Assembly: GCA_964510855.1 (NCBI GenBank)
Contig: CAZEDB010000007.1
Coordinates: forward strand, 1 to 64,000
Source of the DNA: UBA8828 sp964510855
Lineage (GTDB): Bacteria > Verrucomicrobiota > Verrucomicrobiia > Opitutales > UBA953
Direction: 5' to 3'
Length of the DNA stretch: 64,000 nt
Part shown: positions 10,601-18,775 of the stretch, piece after piece
Numbering within the stretch: the stretch's first letter is position 1
Layout: each line of letters starts with the position of its first letter
Translations under genes and position numbers: made by a program
The notes under the pieces: generated by a model
What the model was told of the DNA's origin: nothing
Database searches by the model: none
Seen by the model: only the letters and a program-made list of their open reading frames with translations

Positions 10601-12715
10601 ATGCGCGTCGTCTCCGGCGTCCGCACCACCCTTGCCAACAACCTGACCCTCAACGGCGGCACGCTCGTTGGCACGGGCAACGGCGACACCTGGGGCCACG
10701 TCTCCTTCTTCGGTTCCGGCGTCGTTGCAACCTCGGACGTCTCAGGCAACGCCGCGGTGATCGACGCCTTGGTCGGCCTGCAGGACAGCGGCGGCCTCAC
10801 GACCTTCAACGTCACGCGCGGCGCAGCCTCGCCGGCCTCCGACCTCAACGTCACCGGGCGCCTGCTGCAGATGAACGGATCGACCAACGGCATCCGTAAG
10901 ACCGGCACCGGCGTCATGACCCTCTCGGGCACGAACACCTTCGTGGGCGGCACGACGGTCGACGCCGGCCTCCTGCGCGTCGCCTCCGGCGGCCGGCTCT
11001 ATCACGGAGGCTACTACGGCTCTGTCGCATCGACTGTCACGGTAAACTCTGGCGGTACTCTAGAGCTGCAAAACTGGGCCTACGGCGAGACCACCCAATC
11101 GCTGGGGGGCCTTGATGCCCAAGCAAGGGCTGTCGTCGTTAATGGTGGTACTATCCGCATCGCCGGTACCCAGGCCACCAGCTACGGCCGCGGTGTGACC
11201 GTCAACTCCGGCGGCGCGACCCTCGAGGCCGGCGCCGGCGCCAGCTGGACGATTGACACCACCAACGACTCCAACGCCTGGGTCTACAATGGCAATCCCA
11301 CCATCACGCTCGCTGGCTCCGGCAACGGCACCTTCCAGAAGGTCCTCGAGCAGGGTACGGGTGCTCTGGTTAAGAATGGCTCAGGCACTTGGACGATTTC
11401 CGGCTCCAATACCTTCTCGGGAGGAACCACCATTAACGGGGGTACTCTTGCGATTACCAACGTCCTCGCTCTAGGCACCGGCAGTGTCACCGTCTTGGGC
11501 GGCTTCCTTGATCTTGGTGGTCTGAACCCGACCAACCTTATCACCCTCTCGGGTGGCAGCCTGCTGAACTTCCAGAACTGGGCGCCGACTGAGGTCGTCC
11601 TTTCCGGTAACGTCGATTCTAACTTCATTAACTCCCTGCCGACCGCAGAGGTTAAAGTTACTCCGGGCTCAACCGTCAATCTGACGGGCGTCACCAAAGA
11701 CATCGTCTTCGAAGGCGGCACCTTAACCAATCTTGCGGGTTATGGAGGTAAGTTAACCGTCTCGGGTGGTAGTCTTGACCTCTCTGCGGGTGTTCCCTCA
11801 GGAGAAATTGAAGTCTCTGCGGGAGGCACCGTGAACTTTGGTAGCACAGCATCTGATCGTACCATCAAGTTTACGGGTGGCTCGGTTACAGGTGCGAACT
11901 TCACCGGCAATATTGAGATTGTCGGTTCGGGAGTCACGCTCGGCTCCGGCATCCAAGCGGGTACGGTGCGCCTCACTGCGGGTAACACTGCCACCATTGC
12001 TTCGGGCTTCAATCGCGACATCGCCTTTGCGGGCGGCGAGCTCTCAGGCCTAGCTAATTATACTGGCACTGTTTCCTTGGAAACGGGTGCAACGCTCACG
12101 GTTAACGATGCTACCCAAGCCAATGTTACTTTGGCCGCGGGCTCGACGCTTAAGGGTGAAGGTACCATCGATACACTTATCCAATCCTCGGGCTCGATTC
12201 TCGCCCCCGGTAACTCCCCAGGTCTGTTAACCACCACAACCTTTGAGGCTGCGGGAGGTGCTATCTTAGAAGTCGAGTTTTTCGATCCTACTGGCTTCTC
12301 GGGTTTAGGTTATGATGCAGTTTCGGCGACGAATCTTGATCTTTCGGACCTCGATCCTTCGAACCGTTACGTACTCAAGCTCATCTCATTGTCGGGCCTA
12401 CCCGATACTGAAGGTCCCCTGAATGGCTTCGATGCCTCGCAGACCTACGCCTTCGATGTCTTCACCTACGCAAACATCATTCTGCCTGCGTCCTACAGTG
12501 GCGGTATCGCTGATCTCTTCACCATCGACCTCACTCGCTTCCAAGATCAGTCCGGTGTCTTTGTTACCCAAGGCTTCACGCTTTCGGATACAGGCTCGGC
12601 ACTGGTGCTGAACTACGCACCGATTCCTGAGCCTTCGACTTACGGCCTCATCTTGGGTGGCTTAGCCCTTGCCGGAGCCGCCCTCCGTCGGCGCAAGCAG
12701 AAGACTGCAAAGTAA
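4670..12715 (+). CDS. Giant autotransporter-associated beta-strand repeat protein with PEP-CTERM tail
   Basis: This 2681-residue exported protein has a Sec signal peptide (LLAAAALVGTALSSSA) and a very long Gly/Ser/Thr/Asn-rich region. I count about 13 copies of the PATR-type unit, of the form TLSGANTYTGGT followed by INAGTL, between residues ~270 and ~2260. These predict a right-handed beta-helix. Near residues ~2500-2520 there is a GSILAPGNSPGLLT segment, common near the end of such proteins. The C-terminus carries IPEPSTYGLI, a hydrophobic helix and RRRKQ, a PEP-CTERM signal for exosortase processing. No autotransporter beta-barrel is present, so the protein is probably anchored or released by the PEP-CTERM route. 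The specific ligand or role (adhesin, matrix or surface layer) cannot be read from the sequence. Base composition is mosaic, with GC-rich patches near 5530-5890, 10590-11010 and 11165-11360. Confidence 0.9.
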   Translation: MRSVLSRSSLLAAAALVGTALSSSAATFYWDGATVTADATSLGGTGTWTVGASGWEDGATAVNWSDANDAIFAGTAGTVTLGGNISAGTITLNTAGYTFAKGGFNLSLSSLSGTGGVTFRGAGNVSISGASSGYSGAVTLGPGSAAATDFLTVGNNASLGTGTLNMRGGILQASTSGLNLSNAINVAAGGFRVGGTNSFTLSGLISMDGTSRTFANYSSNASTVTLSGGISTLSGSVVSFDNAAGAATGAPIVVSGAITGSGALEKTGAGVVTLSGNNTYTGNTVVSSGTLKVSGAGAHLYNGSWTNSNTVTINTGGTLELDSFAYQGAGGTGQLADYGARRVINGGTINVVGSTHSSGNNFQVANGSTGTFNYNAAAGQTLTLSGNGNDNIAVGGVLTFGGTGNITVNETIDSNGSNGSIVYAGTGTLQLGAFQGINSVTTLTARSGGIIRLAGTNMFVSGHGVALAANRSIVAEGTGSVVFAADFRVGNLTLNNGGTITSNIATGGYGILLANNVGGASTVTVSGTYTAAARLNGSGGMNMQGVQNFAVADINTTGTDSGQDLIVSMVLANPNTSGGDAGGITKSGAGTMVLTNTGNSFGGAVTVNAGTLIAQGVTGGTNTTLGVSSGSRTVTVNSGATLALSGANVLGGGSQTLANTIKIVVNGGTLTNNNYNVVGNIDLNGAVMTATAGNGGSYQTYEFNGSTVTVGGSAASTMSSSAASNGGYHLGGNRTLTLAVADVTASSATDLTVSAALLNGSNDRPGAGALLKTGEGTVLFSGSNTYTGGLTHRAGTIIATNSGGLGNGTVTLGDASTGTSNISVLLGSVNVGRAITVSANGTGTVTLGANGAVANPEFSGRITLAKDVTLTGSTNTDRMTFTGGIDGTGNVTVTGPNRVMFLTGAHSYTGNLTVASDALLQLHWGGAANTTSYIPDAALLTVNGTLRLAKGGASETVGGLSGTGTIVAFSGSDTLIVGNGNATASFAGILANSGATLAFTKTGTGTQTLTGANTYTGATAINNGTLALGTGGSLGNTAVSVASGATFSLASGTSVSGATSLSSGATLVGFGTAGVVNVQSGGKIIAGNGTSGSLTVGNLTFAGTGVVDIGAFTNYTSTAAITAGTLTASGTAGSITINLGGGGAVNGSYNLISFSGASIAGTGLSAFTLGTKPTASSRQTVELQVNNSMLQYVVSGATPYWTGLESASWSTVLLSGDGNWKLDTTNVKTDYEATDAVVFNDNATNLTATIDQANITPTSVTVTGSKDFIFDGAFGISSGLIAKSGTGTLTILTANAFSGGTTLTGGRIRAGTDTALGQGVVALNGGALSSDSTSARTLANAVTIGAAVTLGNATDTGALTLSGTVGLGGSNRTLTLASDATLSGIVSDGGITKAGSGTLTLSAANTYSLGTIINEGILRVGSDTALGLGAVSLTGGSLDLNGRTLANNITLTSGSITGTGTINGSLGLAGGTLAWSGPDLVLGGVVSNGTITKSGDNALTLSGANTYSGGTTLSAGSIRVGSATALGNGTLTLSGGRLSSNNSTARTLSNAVSLTASSTLGDSTLSGALTLSGAFDLGGNGPVLSTDSAVTLSGVVSNGTLRKAGSGTLTLSGANTYTGGTVINAGVLEFATVAEGSASNLGAGSASTGFISLVNGTLRYTGAGSVTTTRELFANNGTGTIDVSQASGTLTFNPGGGTVNRAFTKSGSGTLDLGGTLSISGSGNTLTVAGGNLILRSTHSYTGATTIADGATLTLSTANYTKALATSGITLGSGSTLVVTGLNVLYDAYGEIPITVNGGTIRLSYTGSGWHQHLGALNLNGGTLTATATAAPFSNQYSTFDGTVTVAGSSRSVISGAQSSYGYALNMSGLGRGTNVFDVAATGDASGVDLLVSAPLLSGGSLTKTGNGVMSLTGANTYTGGTIINAGTLSLGLANTANGTIAGAVTVNSGATLRIAAHDALGYTNGRGIITVNSGGTMRVVSGVRTTLANNLTLNGGTLVGTGNGDTWGHVSFFGSGVVATSDVSGNAAVIDALVGLQDSGGLTTFNVTRGAASPASDLNVTGRLLQMNGSTNGIRKTGTGVMTLSGTNTFVGGTTVDAGLLRVASGGRLYHGGYYGSVASTVTVNSGGTLELQNWAYGETTQSLGGLDAQARAVVVNGGTIRIAGTQATSYGRGVTVNSGGATLEAGAGASWTIDTTNDSNAWVYNGNPTITLAGSGNGTFQKVLEQGTGALVKNGSGTWTISGSNTFSGGTTINGGTLAITNVLALGTGSVTVLGGFLDLGGLNPTNLITLSGGSLLNFQNWAPTEVVLSGNVDSNFINSLPTAEVKVTPGSTVNLTGVTKDIVFEGGTLTNLAGYGGKLTVSGGSLDLSAGVPSGEIEVSAGGTVNFGSTASDRTIKFTGGSVTGANFTGNIEIVGSGVTLGSGIQAGTVRLTAGNTATIASGFNRDIAFAGGELSGLANYTGTVSLETGATLTVNDATQANVTLAAGSTLKGEGTIDTLIQSSGSILAPGNSPGLLTTTTFEAAGGAILEVEFFDPTGFSGLGYDAVSATNLDLSDLDPSNRYVLKLISLSGLPDTEGPLNGFDASQTYAFDVFTYANIILPASYSGGIADLFTIDLTRFQDQSGVFVTQGFTLSDTGSALVLNYAPIPEPSTYGLILGGLALAGAALRRRKQKTAK

Positions 12716-12733
12716 GGCGTCTGTCTAAGGTAG

Positions 12734-12754
12734 GGTCGCCCCGCTGGGGCGACC
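12734..12754. terminator. Hairpin between convergent genes (possible bidirectional terminator)
   Basis: GGTCGCCCC (12734-12742) pairs perfectly with GGGGCGACC (12746-12754) around a three-base loop. It lies 19 bases after the giant-protein stop and 35 bases beyond the lepA stop on the other strand. There is no T-tract on either side, so factor-independent termination is uncertain. A second small hairpin (GGCTAGT/ACTAGCC, 12773-12788) directly abuts the lepA stop. Confidence 0.5.
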
Positions 12755-12788
12755 TCAACCCTCCAACGGGCGGGCTAGTTTACTAGCC

Positions 12789-14588
12789 TCAGTCTTCGTT
12801 TTTGAGAATCTTAATGAAGGCTTCCTGCGGGATAGAGACTTTGCCGATCTGCTTCATCCGCTTTTTGCCCTCTTTTTGCTTTTCCAAAAGTTTACGCTTA
12901 CGCGTGATATCACCGCCGTAACATTTAGCGGTTACATCCTTACCCACTGAACCAATGGTCTCGCGGGCAATGACTTTGGCGCCAATGGCGGCCTGAATCG
13001 CAACCTTGAAGAGCTGGCGAGGTAAGAGATCTTTAAGTTTCTCGCAGAGCTGACGGCCTCGTCCTTCCGCTTTGGTGCGGTGAACAATACTGGAGAAGGC
13101 ATCGACGGGATCTTGATTCACTAAGATATCCATCTTCACCAGATCTGAGATGACGTAGGGACCTATTTCGTAGTCCAATGAACCGTAACCACGGGTAATG
13201 GATTTAAGGCGGTCGTTAAAATCGACCAAGATTTCATTAAGCGGCAAGGTGCATACGAGCACGACGCGTTGGTCGTCGATGGTCTCGGTACGGTCGCAGG
13301 TTCCGCGCTTTTCTTGTACAAGGGCGAGCATATCGCCAATCGACGTCCCAGGGATGTGGATGCGGGCTTGAATGGTAGGTTCCTCAATGCTCGCGATAGC
13401 CGAAGGGTCAGGCATGAGCACGGGGTTGTCGACGATGTGGAGCTGGCCGTCGGCGGTGGTGACTTTGTAAACTACCGAAGGGTAGGTTGAAATGATATCG
13501 AGGTCATACTCACGGCGCAGGCGCTCTTGCACGATTTCCATGTGGAGCAACCCGAGGAAGCCGCAGCGGAAGCCAAACCCGAGGGCAATCGACGATTCTG
13601 AAGTGTAAGTTAACGCCGCATCATTCATCGCCAGCTTGGAGAGCGAGACTTTGAGTTTTTCGTAGTCGGCGGTATCGAGCGGGTAGATGCCACTAAAGAC
13701 CATGGGCACGACTTCCTTAAAGCCTGGGACAGGTTCCTTGGCTGGTGCTTCAGAGAACGTTAGGGTATCGCCGATTTTAACGTCATGCACATCGCGAATG
13801 TTGGTCACAATGTAACCAACTGAACCCGGGCCGAGCTCGCCCGTAGGTACCATCTTGGGGCAGAAGCGACCGACCTCTTTAATGGTCGTGCGCACGCCAT
13901 TGGCGAGGAGCTGAATCGATTGGCCGGCTTTGAAGGTCCCTGAGAAAACGCGGACGTAGGTAATGACGCCTTTGTAGGTATCAAAGATTGAGTCAAAGAT
14001 CAGCGCCCGGGCTTGGGGGTAGTCGGACCAGCGGGGCGGTGGGACGCGGCGAATCACCGCTTCTAAGATGTCAGTGATACCAATGCCGGCCTTGCCCGAA
14101 GCGAGTACGGCGTCATCCGCAGGGATAGCTAAGATATCTTCGACTTGGCGTTTGGCTTCTTCAACGCGCGCCGAAGGTAGGTCGATTTTATTGATAACCG
14201 GTACAATTTCTAAATTTTGCTGCTGAGCTAAGGTGGCATTGGCTACGGTTTGCGCCTCCACCCCTTGCGAAGCATCAATCAACAAGACCGCTCCTTCACA
14301 GGCGGCGAGTGAGCGCGAGACTTCATAGGAGAAGTCGACGTGCCCTGGAGTATCGATGAGGTTGAGTTGATAGACCTGACCATCCTTAGCGGTGTAGGCC
14401 ATGGTCACGGGGTGACATTTAATGGTGATGCCTTTCTCACGCTCGAGGTCCATGGCATCTAAATGCTGGTCCTTCATCTGCCGCATTTCGATGGTCTTGG
14501 TATGCTCCAAGAGACGATCCGACAGGGTGGTCTTCCCATGGTCGACGTGGGCAATGATGCAGAAGTTACGGATACGCGGGTCGGACAC
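12789..14588 (-). CDS. lepA: Elongation factor 4 (LepA, back-translocase GTPase)
   Basis: LepA binds stalled ribosomes and catalyses back-translocation. The 599-residue length is standard. G-domain motifs are G1 AHVDHGKTT, G2 REKGITIK, G3 DTPGHVDF and G4 NKIDLP, with the effector segment DAMDLEREKGIT. The C-terminus has the LepA-specific basic tail GDITRKRKLLEKQKEGKKRM. It is the last gene of a same-strand housekeeping run, but a 112-base space separates it from menD. It is not next to signal peptidase as in E. coli, although that gene lies two genes upstream. Confidence 0.97.
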   Translation of the reverse strand: MSDPRIRNFCIIAHVDHGKTTLSDRLLEHTKTIEMRQMKDQHLDAMDLEREKGITIKCHPVTMAYTAKDGQVYQLNLIDTPGHVDFSYEVSRSLAACEGAVLLIDASQGVEAQTVANATLAQQQNLEIVPVINKIDLPSARVEEAKRQVEDILAIPADDAVLASGKAGIGITDILEAVIRRVPPPRWSDYPQARALIFDSIFDTYKGVITYVRVFSGTFKAGQSIQLLANGVRTTIKEVGRFCPKMVPTGELGPGSVGYIVTNIRDVHDVKIGDTLTFSEAPAKEPVPGFKEVVPMVFSGIYPLDTADYEKLKVSLSKLAMNDAALTYTSESSIALGFGFRCGFLGLLHMEIVQERLRREYDLDIISTYPSVVYKVTTADGQLHIVDNPVLMPDPSAIASIEEPTIQARIHIPGTSIGDMLALVQEKRGTCDRTETIDDQRVVLVCTLPLNEILVDFNDRLKSITRGYGSLDYEIGPYVISDLVKMDILVNQDPVDAFSSIVHRTKAEGRGRQLCEKLKDLLPRQLFKVAIQAAIGAKVIARETIGSVGKDVTAKCYGGDITRKRKLLEKQKEGKKRMKQIGKVSIPQEAFIKILKNED

Positions 14589-14700
14589 GGGAATAGCTAC
14601 TTGAGGGGAAGGGGAGGGGGAGAAAAGGTCAAGGGGAGAGGCACTTGATGTCCTCGACCCTCGGAAGCTGCCTAGGGTCTACTTTGCGAACCTAATAACC

Positions 14701-16401
14701 CTAACGCTTGAGACGGTAGGCACTATCCCGTTCGCGGTCGGTCGCGACTTCAAGTACCCGGATCCCTGGCCGGTCGAGATTTAGCTCACGTCGGAGATGG
14801 GCCCAGTCACGGATACCGACATGGGGCACGGCAAATGCACTACAGAGTTTAGCAATGCTCGCTCGCTGTTCGGTCCCCCAGAGACGCTCGAAATGCGGGG
14901 AGTCCGCCACCGGTAAATGGTTAAAGATACCTCCACCTGCATTATTGATGACGATGATGGTTAAGCGTCCGCGAAAACCTGCCGCCAGCAATAGGGCATT
15001 GCCATCGTGTAGGAAGGCAAGATCACCACAGAGCAAGGTGGTACGACGGCCATCCTTGGCTGCACCGATGGCCGTAGCTACGGTACCATCAATCCCATTC
15101 GCGCCCCGGTTGCAGAGAATTTCAGGACCTGGGCCGGCTGGACGCCAGTAAGTTTCCAGATCACGAATCGGCATCGACGAGCCAACGAGTAAGCGATCCT
15201 CGGCGCCTAAGGCTTCTTCCAACAGAGGCACGACACGACCTTCGAAAGGCCAAGTAACATGGGCATGCGCCTCAAGTCGTTTAACGGCAGCGCGCTCTGC
15301 TTTGGCCCAAGTCTTTTGCCAAGCGGTGGCGGACGCAGCTCCACCGGTCCCGCCGGGAATTAGACGCGCATCAACTCGACTCCAGCGTGCGTGCGTGGGG
15401 TCAGTATTTTCTCCCGGCAGGCCGACTAAGAGGGTGGGCACATCGTGCTGCGCCAGCCAGTTGCGGAGAACTTTGCTGACCGGTAAGTCACCGATACGAA
15501 TCACCGCATCGGGTCGTAAACTACGGGCGAGAGTGGCATCGCGTAAGATACGGTCATAACCGGTCACGACGCAGAGCTCTCCCGCAAGATCACCGCGTAA
15601 GGTGCCCGCTCCATCAACCAATACGGGCCAGCCCGTCAGGCCTGCGAGTTCGCGTACGGCGCGTGCAAAATGACTGCGCTCGGAGGGTGCGTGCGGCCCG
15701 ACCGTAATCACGCCGCGACTCGCCTTGTCCAGTAAACGAAGCAGGGCGTTGGGTGTGACTTGGGGCTCAATCTTGACGCTCGCGGTGAGCGTGCAGAAGG
15801 CGTCGAGTTCGAATCCTTTGGGTAGGCGGAAGCCGGCTAAAGCGACGTGCGGTGCGAGGGGGTCGCGAAACGGGAGATTCAGGTGTACCGGTCCGGCCAG
15901 CGGACCTTGCGCACGTTGCCAGGCGTCGACAAACGTTTGTCGCGCGTGACGTAGCAGCGTGAGGTCCGCTTCAGGAACGGCGGTTTCAGCCGACCAAACC
16001 GGATACGCACCGTAGATACCGTTTTGTCGAATGGTCTGACCTGAGCGACACTCACGGAGTTCGGGCGGACGGTCCGCAGTCAAGACGAGGAGCGGGACAG
16101 ATGAGAGCCGCGCTTCCACCACGGCTGGAAGATAATTAGCCGCTGCCGTACCGGACGTACAAAGGAGAACCACTGGCCGTCGGGTCGCCTTAGCGATACC
16201 CAGGGCGTAGAAGCCCGCCGCCCGCTCATCAAGAGCCACCGTAAGGTCGATGCGCGTCTCGTCAGCTAGCGCGGTAGCTAAGGGGGTCGAACGGGAGCCG
16301 GGTGAGACCACGGCGTGAGTTAGACCTAGGTTAACCAGGGTGCGTGCCACCACCGCCCCCCAAAGGGCGTTAGGATTAAGCAGGGCACGAGGGCGAGCCA
16401 T
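14701..16401 (-). CDS. menD: SEPHCHC synthase of menaquinone synthesis
   Basis: MenD is a thiamine-diphosphate enzyme that joins isochorismate and 2-oxoglutarate. The 566-residue protein starts with the family N-terminus and shows HAVVSPGSRSTPLA, the catalytic-glutamate region LDERAAGFYALGIAK, CTSGTAAANYLPAVVEA, and the C-terminal TPP/Mg-binding GDLAFLHDGNALL with NNAGGGIFNHLP. It supports a menaquinone-based respiratory chain together with menG in this window. Other men genes are not adjacent. A 97-base space separates it from the signal peptidase gene, with a small hairpin at 16450-16467. Confidence 0.95.
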   Translation of the reverse strand: MARPRALLNPNALWGAVVARTLVNLGLTHAVVSPGSRSTPLATALADETRIDLTVALDERAAGFYALGIAKATRRPVVLLCTSGTAAANYLPAVVEARLSSVPLLVLTADRPPELRECRSGQTIRQNGIYGAYPVWSAETAVPEADLTLLRHARQTFVDAWQRAQGPLAGPVHLNLPFRDPLAPHVALAGFRLPKGFELDAFCTLTASVKIEPQVTPNALLRLLDKASRGVITVGPHAPSERSHFARAVRELAGLTGWPVLVDGAGTLRGDLAGELCVVTGYDRILRDATLARSLRPDAVIRIGDLPVSKVLRNWLAQHDVPTLLVGLPGENTDPTHARWSRVDARLIPGGTGGAASATAWQKTWAKAERAAVKRLEAHAHVTWPFEGRVVPLLEEALGAEDRLLVGSSMPIRDLETYWRPAGPGPEILCNRGANGIDGTVATAIGAAKDGRRTTLLCGDLAFLHDGNALLLAAGFRGRLTIIVINNAGGGIFNHLPVADSPHFERLWGTEQRASIAKLCSAFAVPHVGIRDWAHLRRELNLDRPGIRVLEVATDRERDSAYRLKR

Positions 16402-16498
16402 GGGTTGGACGGTAGGGTAAGGGGCTTAAGGGGCAAGCGGGATGGGTAATAGCCTCTACAAAGGCTAAGGCCTGCATCGCCCGCTAACGGGGTAAAAC

Positions 16499-17818
16499 CT
16501 ACTTCGCCAGACCCGCGCGGGCTGTAAAAGGGTATAAGATAAAGAAGGCAGGCCCAACCACATCGTTTTGGGGGACTTCTCCCCAGCCGCGGGAGTCGTA
16601 ACTGTTACTCGAGTTATCACCCATGGCGAAGTAACCCTCAGCGGAGAGGGTTCGGGCGCGCTCCAGGGGCATCGCGTCGGCAGGCGAGCAACGGGCCAGG
16701 TAGCCAAAATAGTTTTGGTCGGTAGCCTTGCGATTGTTGAGGTCGATGGGCGAACCTGGAGTAAAGTCAGGCTGACCCGCGCGAATTAATTTACCGTCTA
16801 CAACTTGTAGGGTGTCTCCGGGTAGACCTACCAAGCGTTTGATGTAGTACTGCTCACCCGCGCGATTGAGTTCGGCGATATTGCCGGTGCGAAAGACAAA
16901 CGGATCGTTGATAGCGGGTGGTACGAAATGATAACGCATCTTATCCACAAAAAGCATATCGCCCGTGAGGATATCAAAGTTAACAATCGGCTGACCGGCG
17001 CGTACGGAAACGCCGGTACGAATATAGGTTTTGCCGCCAGCTACCAGCACACGACCCTCCGCTTCAGCCCGCGTCATCGCCCGACGCCAGCGATCGGATT
17101 CTGAAAGCGCGAGGGCCGCTTCAGTGGGGAAGAAACTCCTTAGATAAACGCCGCGTAGGGTGAATTCATCGGGCACTTGAATACCAACTTCTCCGCGATC
17201 TCCAATGCGAAGGGTATGAATTCGATCAATGCCGCGTAAAAGACCTGTTCCTAAAATGCCGGAATCGGGCACCTGCTTACCGGGAATCGGTTCCAGTCCA
17301 ACCAAGGTATTCTGCACGGGAATGAGTACTTCGCCCGAAGTCGCACTTAAGGGGGCAATCGTTCGACTCCACTGCGTTACCTTGCCCCAAGCCCGTTCGG
17401 CAAAGCTTGGCACGGGGTCTGAAGGCGCCCGTACCTCAGCAGTCATCCCGTGGTAGGTGGGCCACATGGAGTTGGTGGGAATTTTGAAGGGCTGCAGGAA
17501 GAAACTGCGAATGCCGCCTGCAACGATGGCAGCTAAGACAATCATTTCGGTCCAATCCGTACCCACCGTCACGGGGTAAACTTTGCCGCCAATTTTACTG
17601 AGGTGGAGATGCACCGCTTCGCCTGCGGTGGCTAAGGTGTCAGGCGATAAGGGTCGCTCTTGCATCACCGCTTTAAGTTCCGCACGGACCTGACGCAACT
17701 GCGTGAGTTCGGCAGCGCTTAAGATATCTTGTCGGAGGGACTCCACTTTATCCGCCATTTCGAGCAGAGATTTTGCCTGCTTACGGAGGCCTCGGGTGCG
17801 ATACCAGGAAACGAGCAT
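16499..17818 (-). CDS. lepB: Signal peptidase I with a large insertion
   Basis: This family S26 peptidase removes signal peptides at the outer face of the inner membrane. A charged N-terminus of about 90 residues precedes one membrane segment (EMIVLAAIVAGGIRSFF, 91-107). The nucleophile S117 lies in PTNSMWPT and the general-base K327 in YYIKRLVGLPGD. Box C is GDMLFVDKMRY at 286-296, and the C-terminal box is GDNSSNSYDSRGWG. At 439 residues it is much longer than typical enzymes. Some 150-170 extra residues lie between the serine box and box C. The catalytic dyad is intact, so the enzyme should be active. Confidence 0.9.
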   Translation of the reverse strand: MLVSWYRTRGLRKQAKSLLEMADKVESLRQDILSAAELTQLRQVRAELKAVMQERPLSPDTLATAGEAVHLHLSKIGGKVYPVTVGTDWTEMIVLAAIVAGGIRSFFLQPFKIPTNSMWPTYHGMTAEVRAPSDPVPSFAERAWGKVTQWSRTIAPLSATSGEVLIPVQNTLVGLEPIPGKQVPDSGILGTGLLRGIDRIHTLRIGDRGEVGIQVPDEFTLRGVYLRSFFPTEAALALSESDRWRRAMTRAEAEGRVLVAGGKTYIRTGVSVRAGQPIVNFDILTGDMLFVDKMRYHFVPPAINDPFVFRTGNIAELNRAGEQYYIKRLVGLPGDTLQVVDGKLIRAGQPDFTPGSPIDLNNRKATDQNYFGYLARCSPADAMPLERARTLSAEGYFAMGDNSSNSYDSRGWGEVPQNDVVGPAFFILYPFTARAGLAK

Positions 17819-17911
17819 GGTAGGGCATTAAGCCTAAATCCAACTTGCCTAAAGCCTAAAGGCGTGGGGCTTAAAACCGACCGAGCAAGCCGCTGCCTAA
17901 GTAGGCTTAAG

Positions 17912-18721
17912 TTAGGTCCAGCGCAACTTGGAGCGGAGGACGTCGAAATGGCTCAGGCCCTTAGGACGTAAGATAGCCAGCCGAACCTTGGCCGTGCGTA
18001 CCATTAAGGGCAGGCGCGAGGAAGCATCGAGGGTTTCGCGGCCATCGACCGAAAGTCCCAGGGGTACCGCATCTAAGCTTTCGATGCGAATTTCAGCTTC
18101 AGACGAAAAGACTAAAGGTTGATTGGAAAGGCTATGGGCACAAAGCGGTGTTAGGGCGATGACTGCGGCATCCGGAGTAATCAAGGGTCCGCCCGCAGCT
18201 AAATTGTATGCCGAAGAACCAGTTGGGGTAGATACGATTAAACCATCGGCTCGGTAGGTATTAACCGGTTCGCCATCAGCTAAGACCGCCAGCCGAGCCA
18301 TGCGAAATACATCCCGGGTTTTAATCACGAGATCATTAAGCGCGAGGGCGGTTGATCCGTCAGCAAAGCGAACTTCAATTAAGGCCCGCTCTTCACGTCG
18401 ACAGTTGCCCGCTAAGACTGAGCGCACACTCGCGGCCACGTCTTCCGCAGGGTAGGCAGCTAAGAAACCTAACTTGCCGCGATTGATACCAAAAAGAGGC
18501 ACGCCTTCTTTAGCTGCCGCTTCGGCAACGCCGAGGAAGGTGCCATCGCCGCCGACCACACAGCAGGCCTCGGCGCCCTGTAACTTGGCTTGGACGATTG
18601 GCCAGCCCACGGATTGCACGGCTACGCCGGCTTCGGCTGCGGCACGCTCAATCTCTTGCACAATAGTCTCGGTACCGGGTTTATCCCGATTAACGACCAA
18701 GGCGAGAGTGCGAATAGGCAC
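17912..18721 (-). CDS. nadK: NAD kinase
   Basis: NadK phosphorylates NAD to NADP in the cytoplasm. The 269-residue protein has the diagnostic GGDGTFLG at about residues 57-64, GINRGKLGFL, the nucleotide-binding YRADGLIVSTPTGSSAYNLA and a C-terminal DGRETL segment. The length matches the family. It lies 54 bases downstream of alaS on the same strand and is probably co-transcribed with it. The space to lepB is 93 bases with no clear signal. Confidence 0.95.
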   Translation of the reverse strand: MPIRTLALVVNRDKPGTETIVQEIERAAAEAGVAVQSVGWPIVQAKLQGAEACCVVGGDGTFLGVAEAAAKEGVPLFGINRGKLGFLAAYPAEDVAASVRSVLAGNCRREERALIEVRFADGSTALALNDLVIKTRDVFRMARLAVLADGEPVNTYRADGLIVSTPTGSSAYNLAAGGPLITPDAAVIALTPLCAHSLSNQPLVFSSEAEIRIESLDAVPLGLSVDGRETLDASSRLPLMVRTAKVRLAILRPKGLSHFDVLRSKLRWT

Positions 18722-18775
18722 GTAGGCTATGCTGACCTTTTCTTAAGAAGGGGCGAGCCGGAAAACCCGTAAAGT

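Noticed and set aside
5480..11430. Repeated units in the giant gene considered as a CRISPR array
   Set aside because: The units are in frame, diverge in sequence and length, and encode a known protein repeat. No spacers of constant length are seen.
7024..11730. Several minus-strand open frames of 90-150 codons under the giant protein gene (for example 7024-7359, 7835-8221, 10555-10953, 11284-11730)
   Set aside because: They are antisense to a Gly/Ser/Thr-rich repeat and owe their openness to that codon pattern. They are Pro/Val/Arg-rich with no recognisable domain.
15807..15816. GTTCGAATCC, a T-loop-like string suggesting a tRNA
   Set aside because: It lies inside the menD coding sequence and no acceptor, D or anticodon arms can be formed around it.
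16450..16467. Hairpin TAGCCT/AGGCTA between menD and lepB as a terminator
   Set aside because: Only six base pairs with a six-base loop and no T-tract. It is too weak to call.
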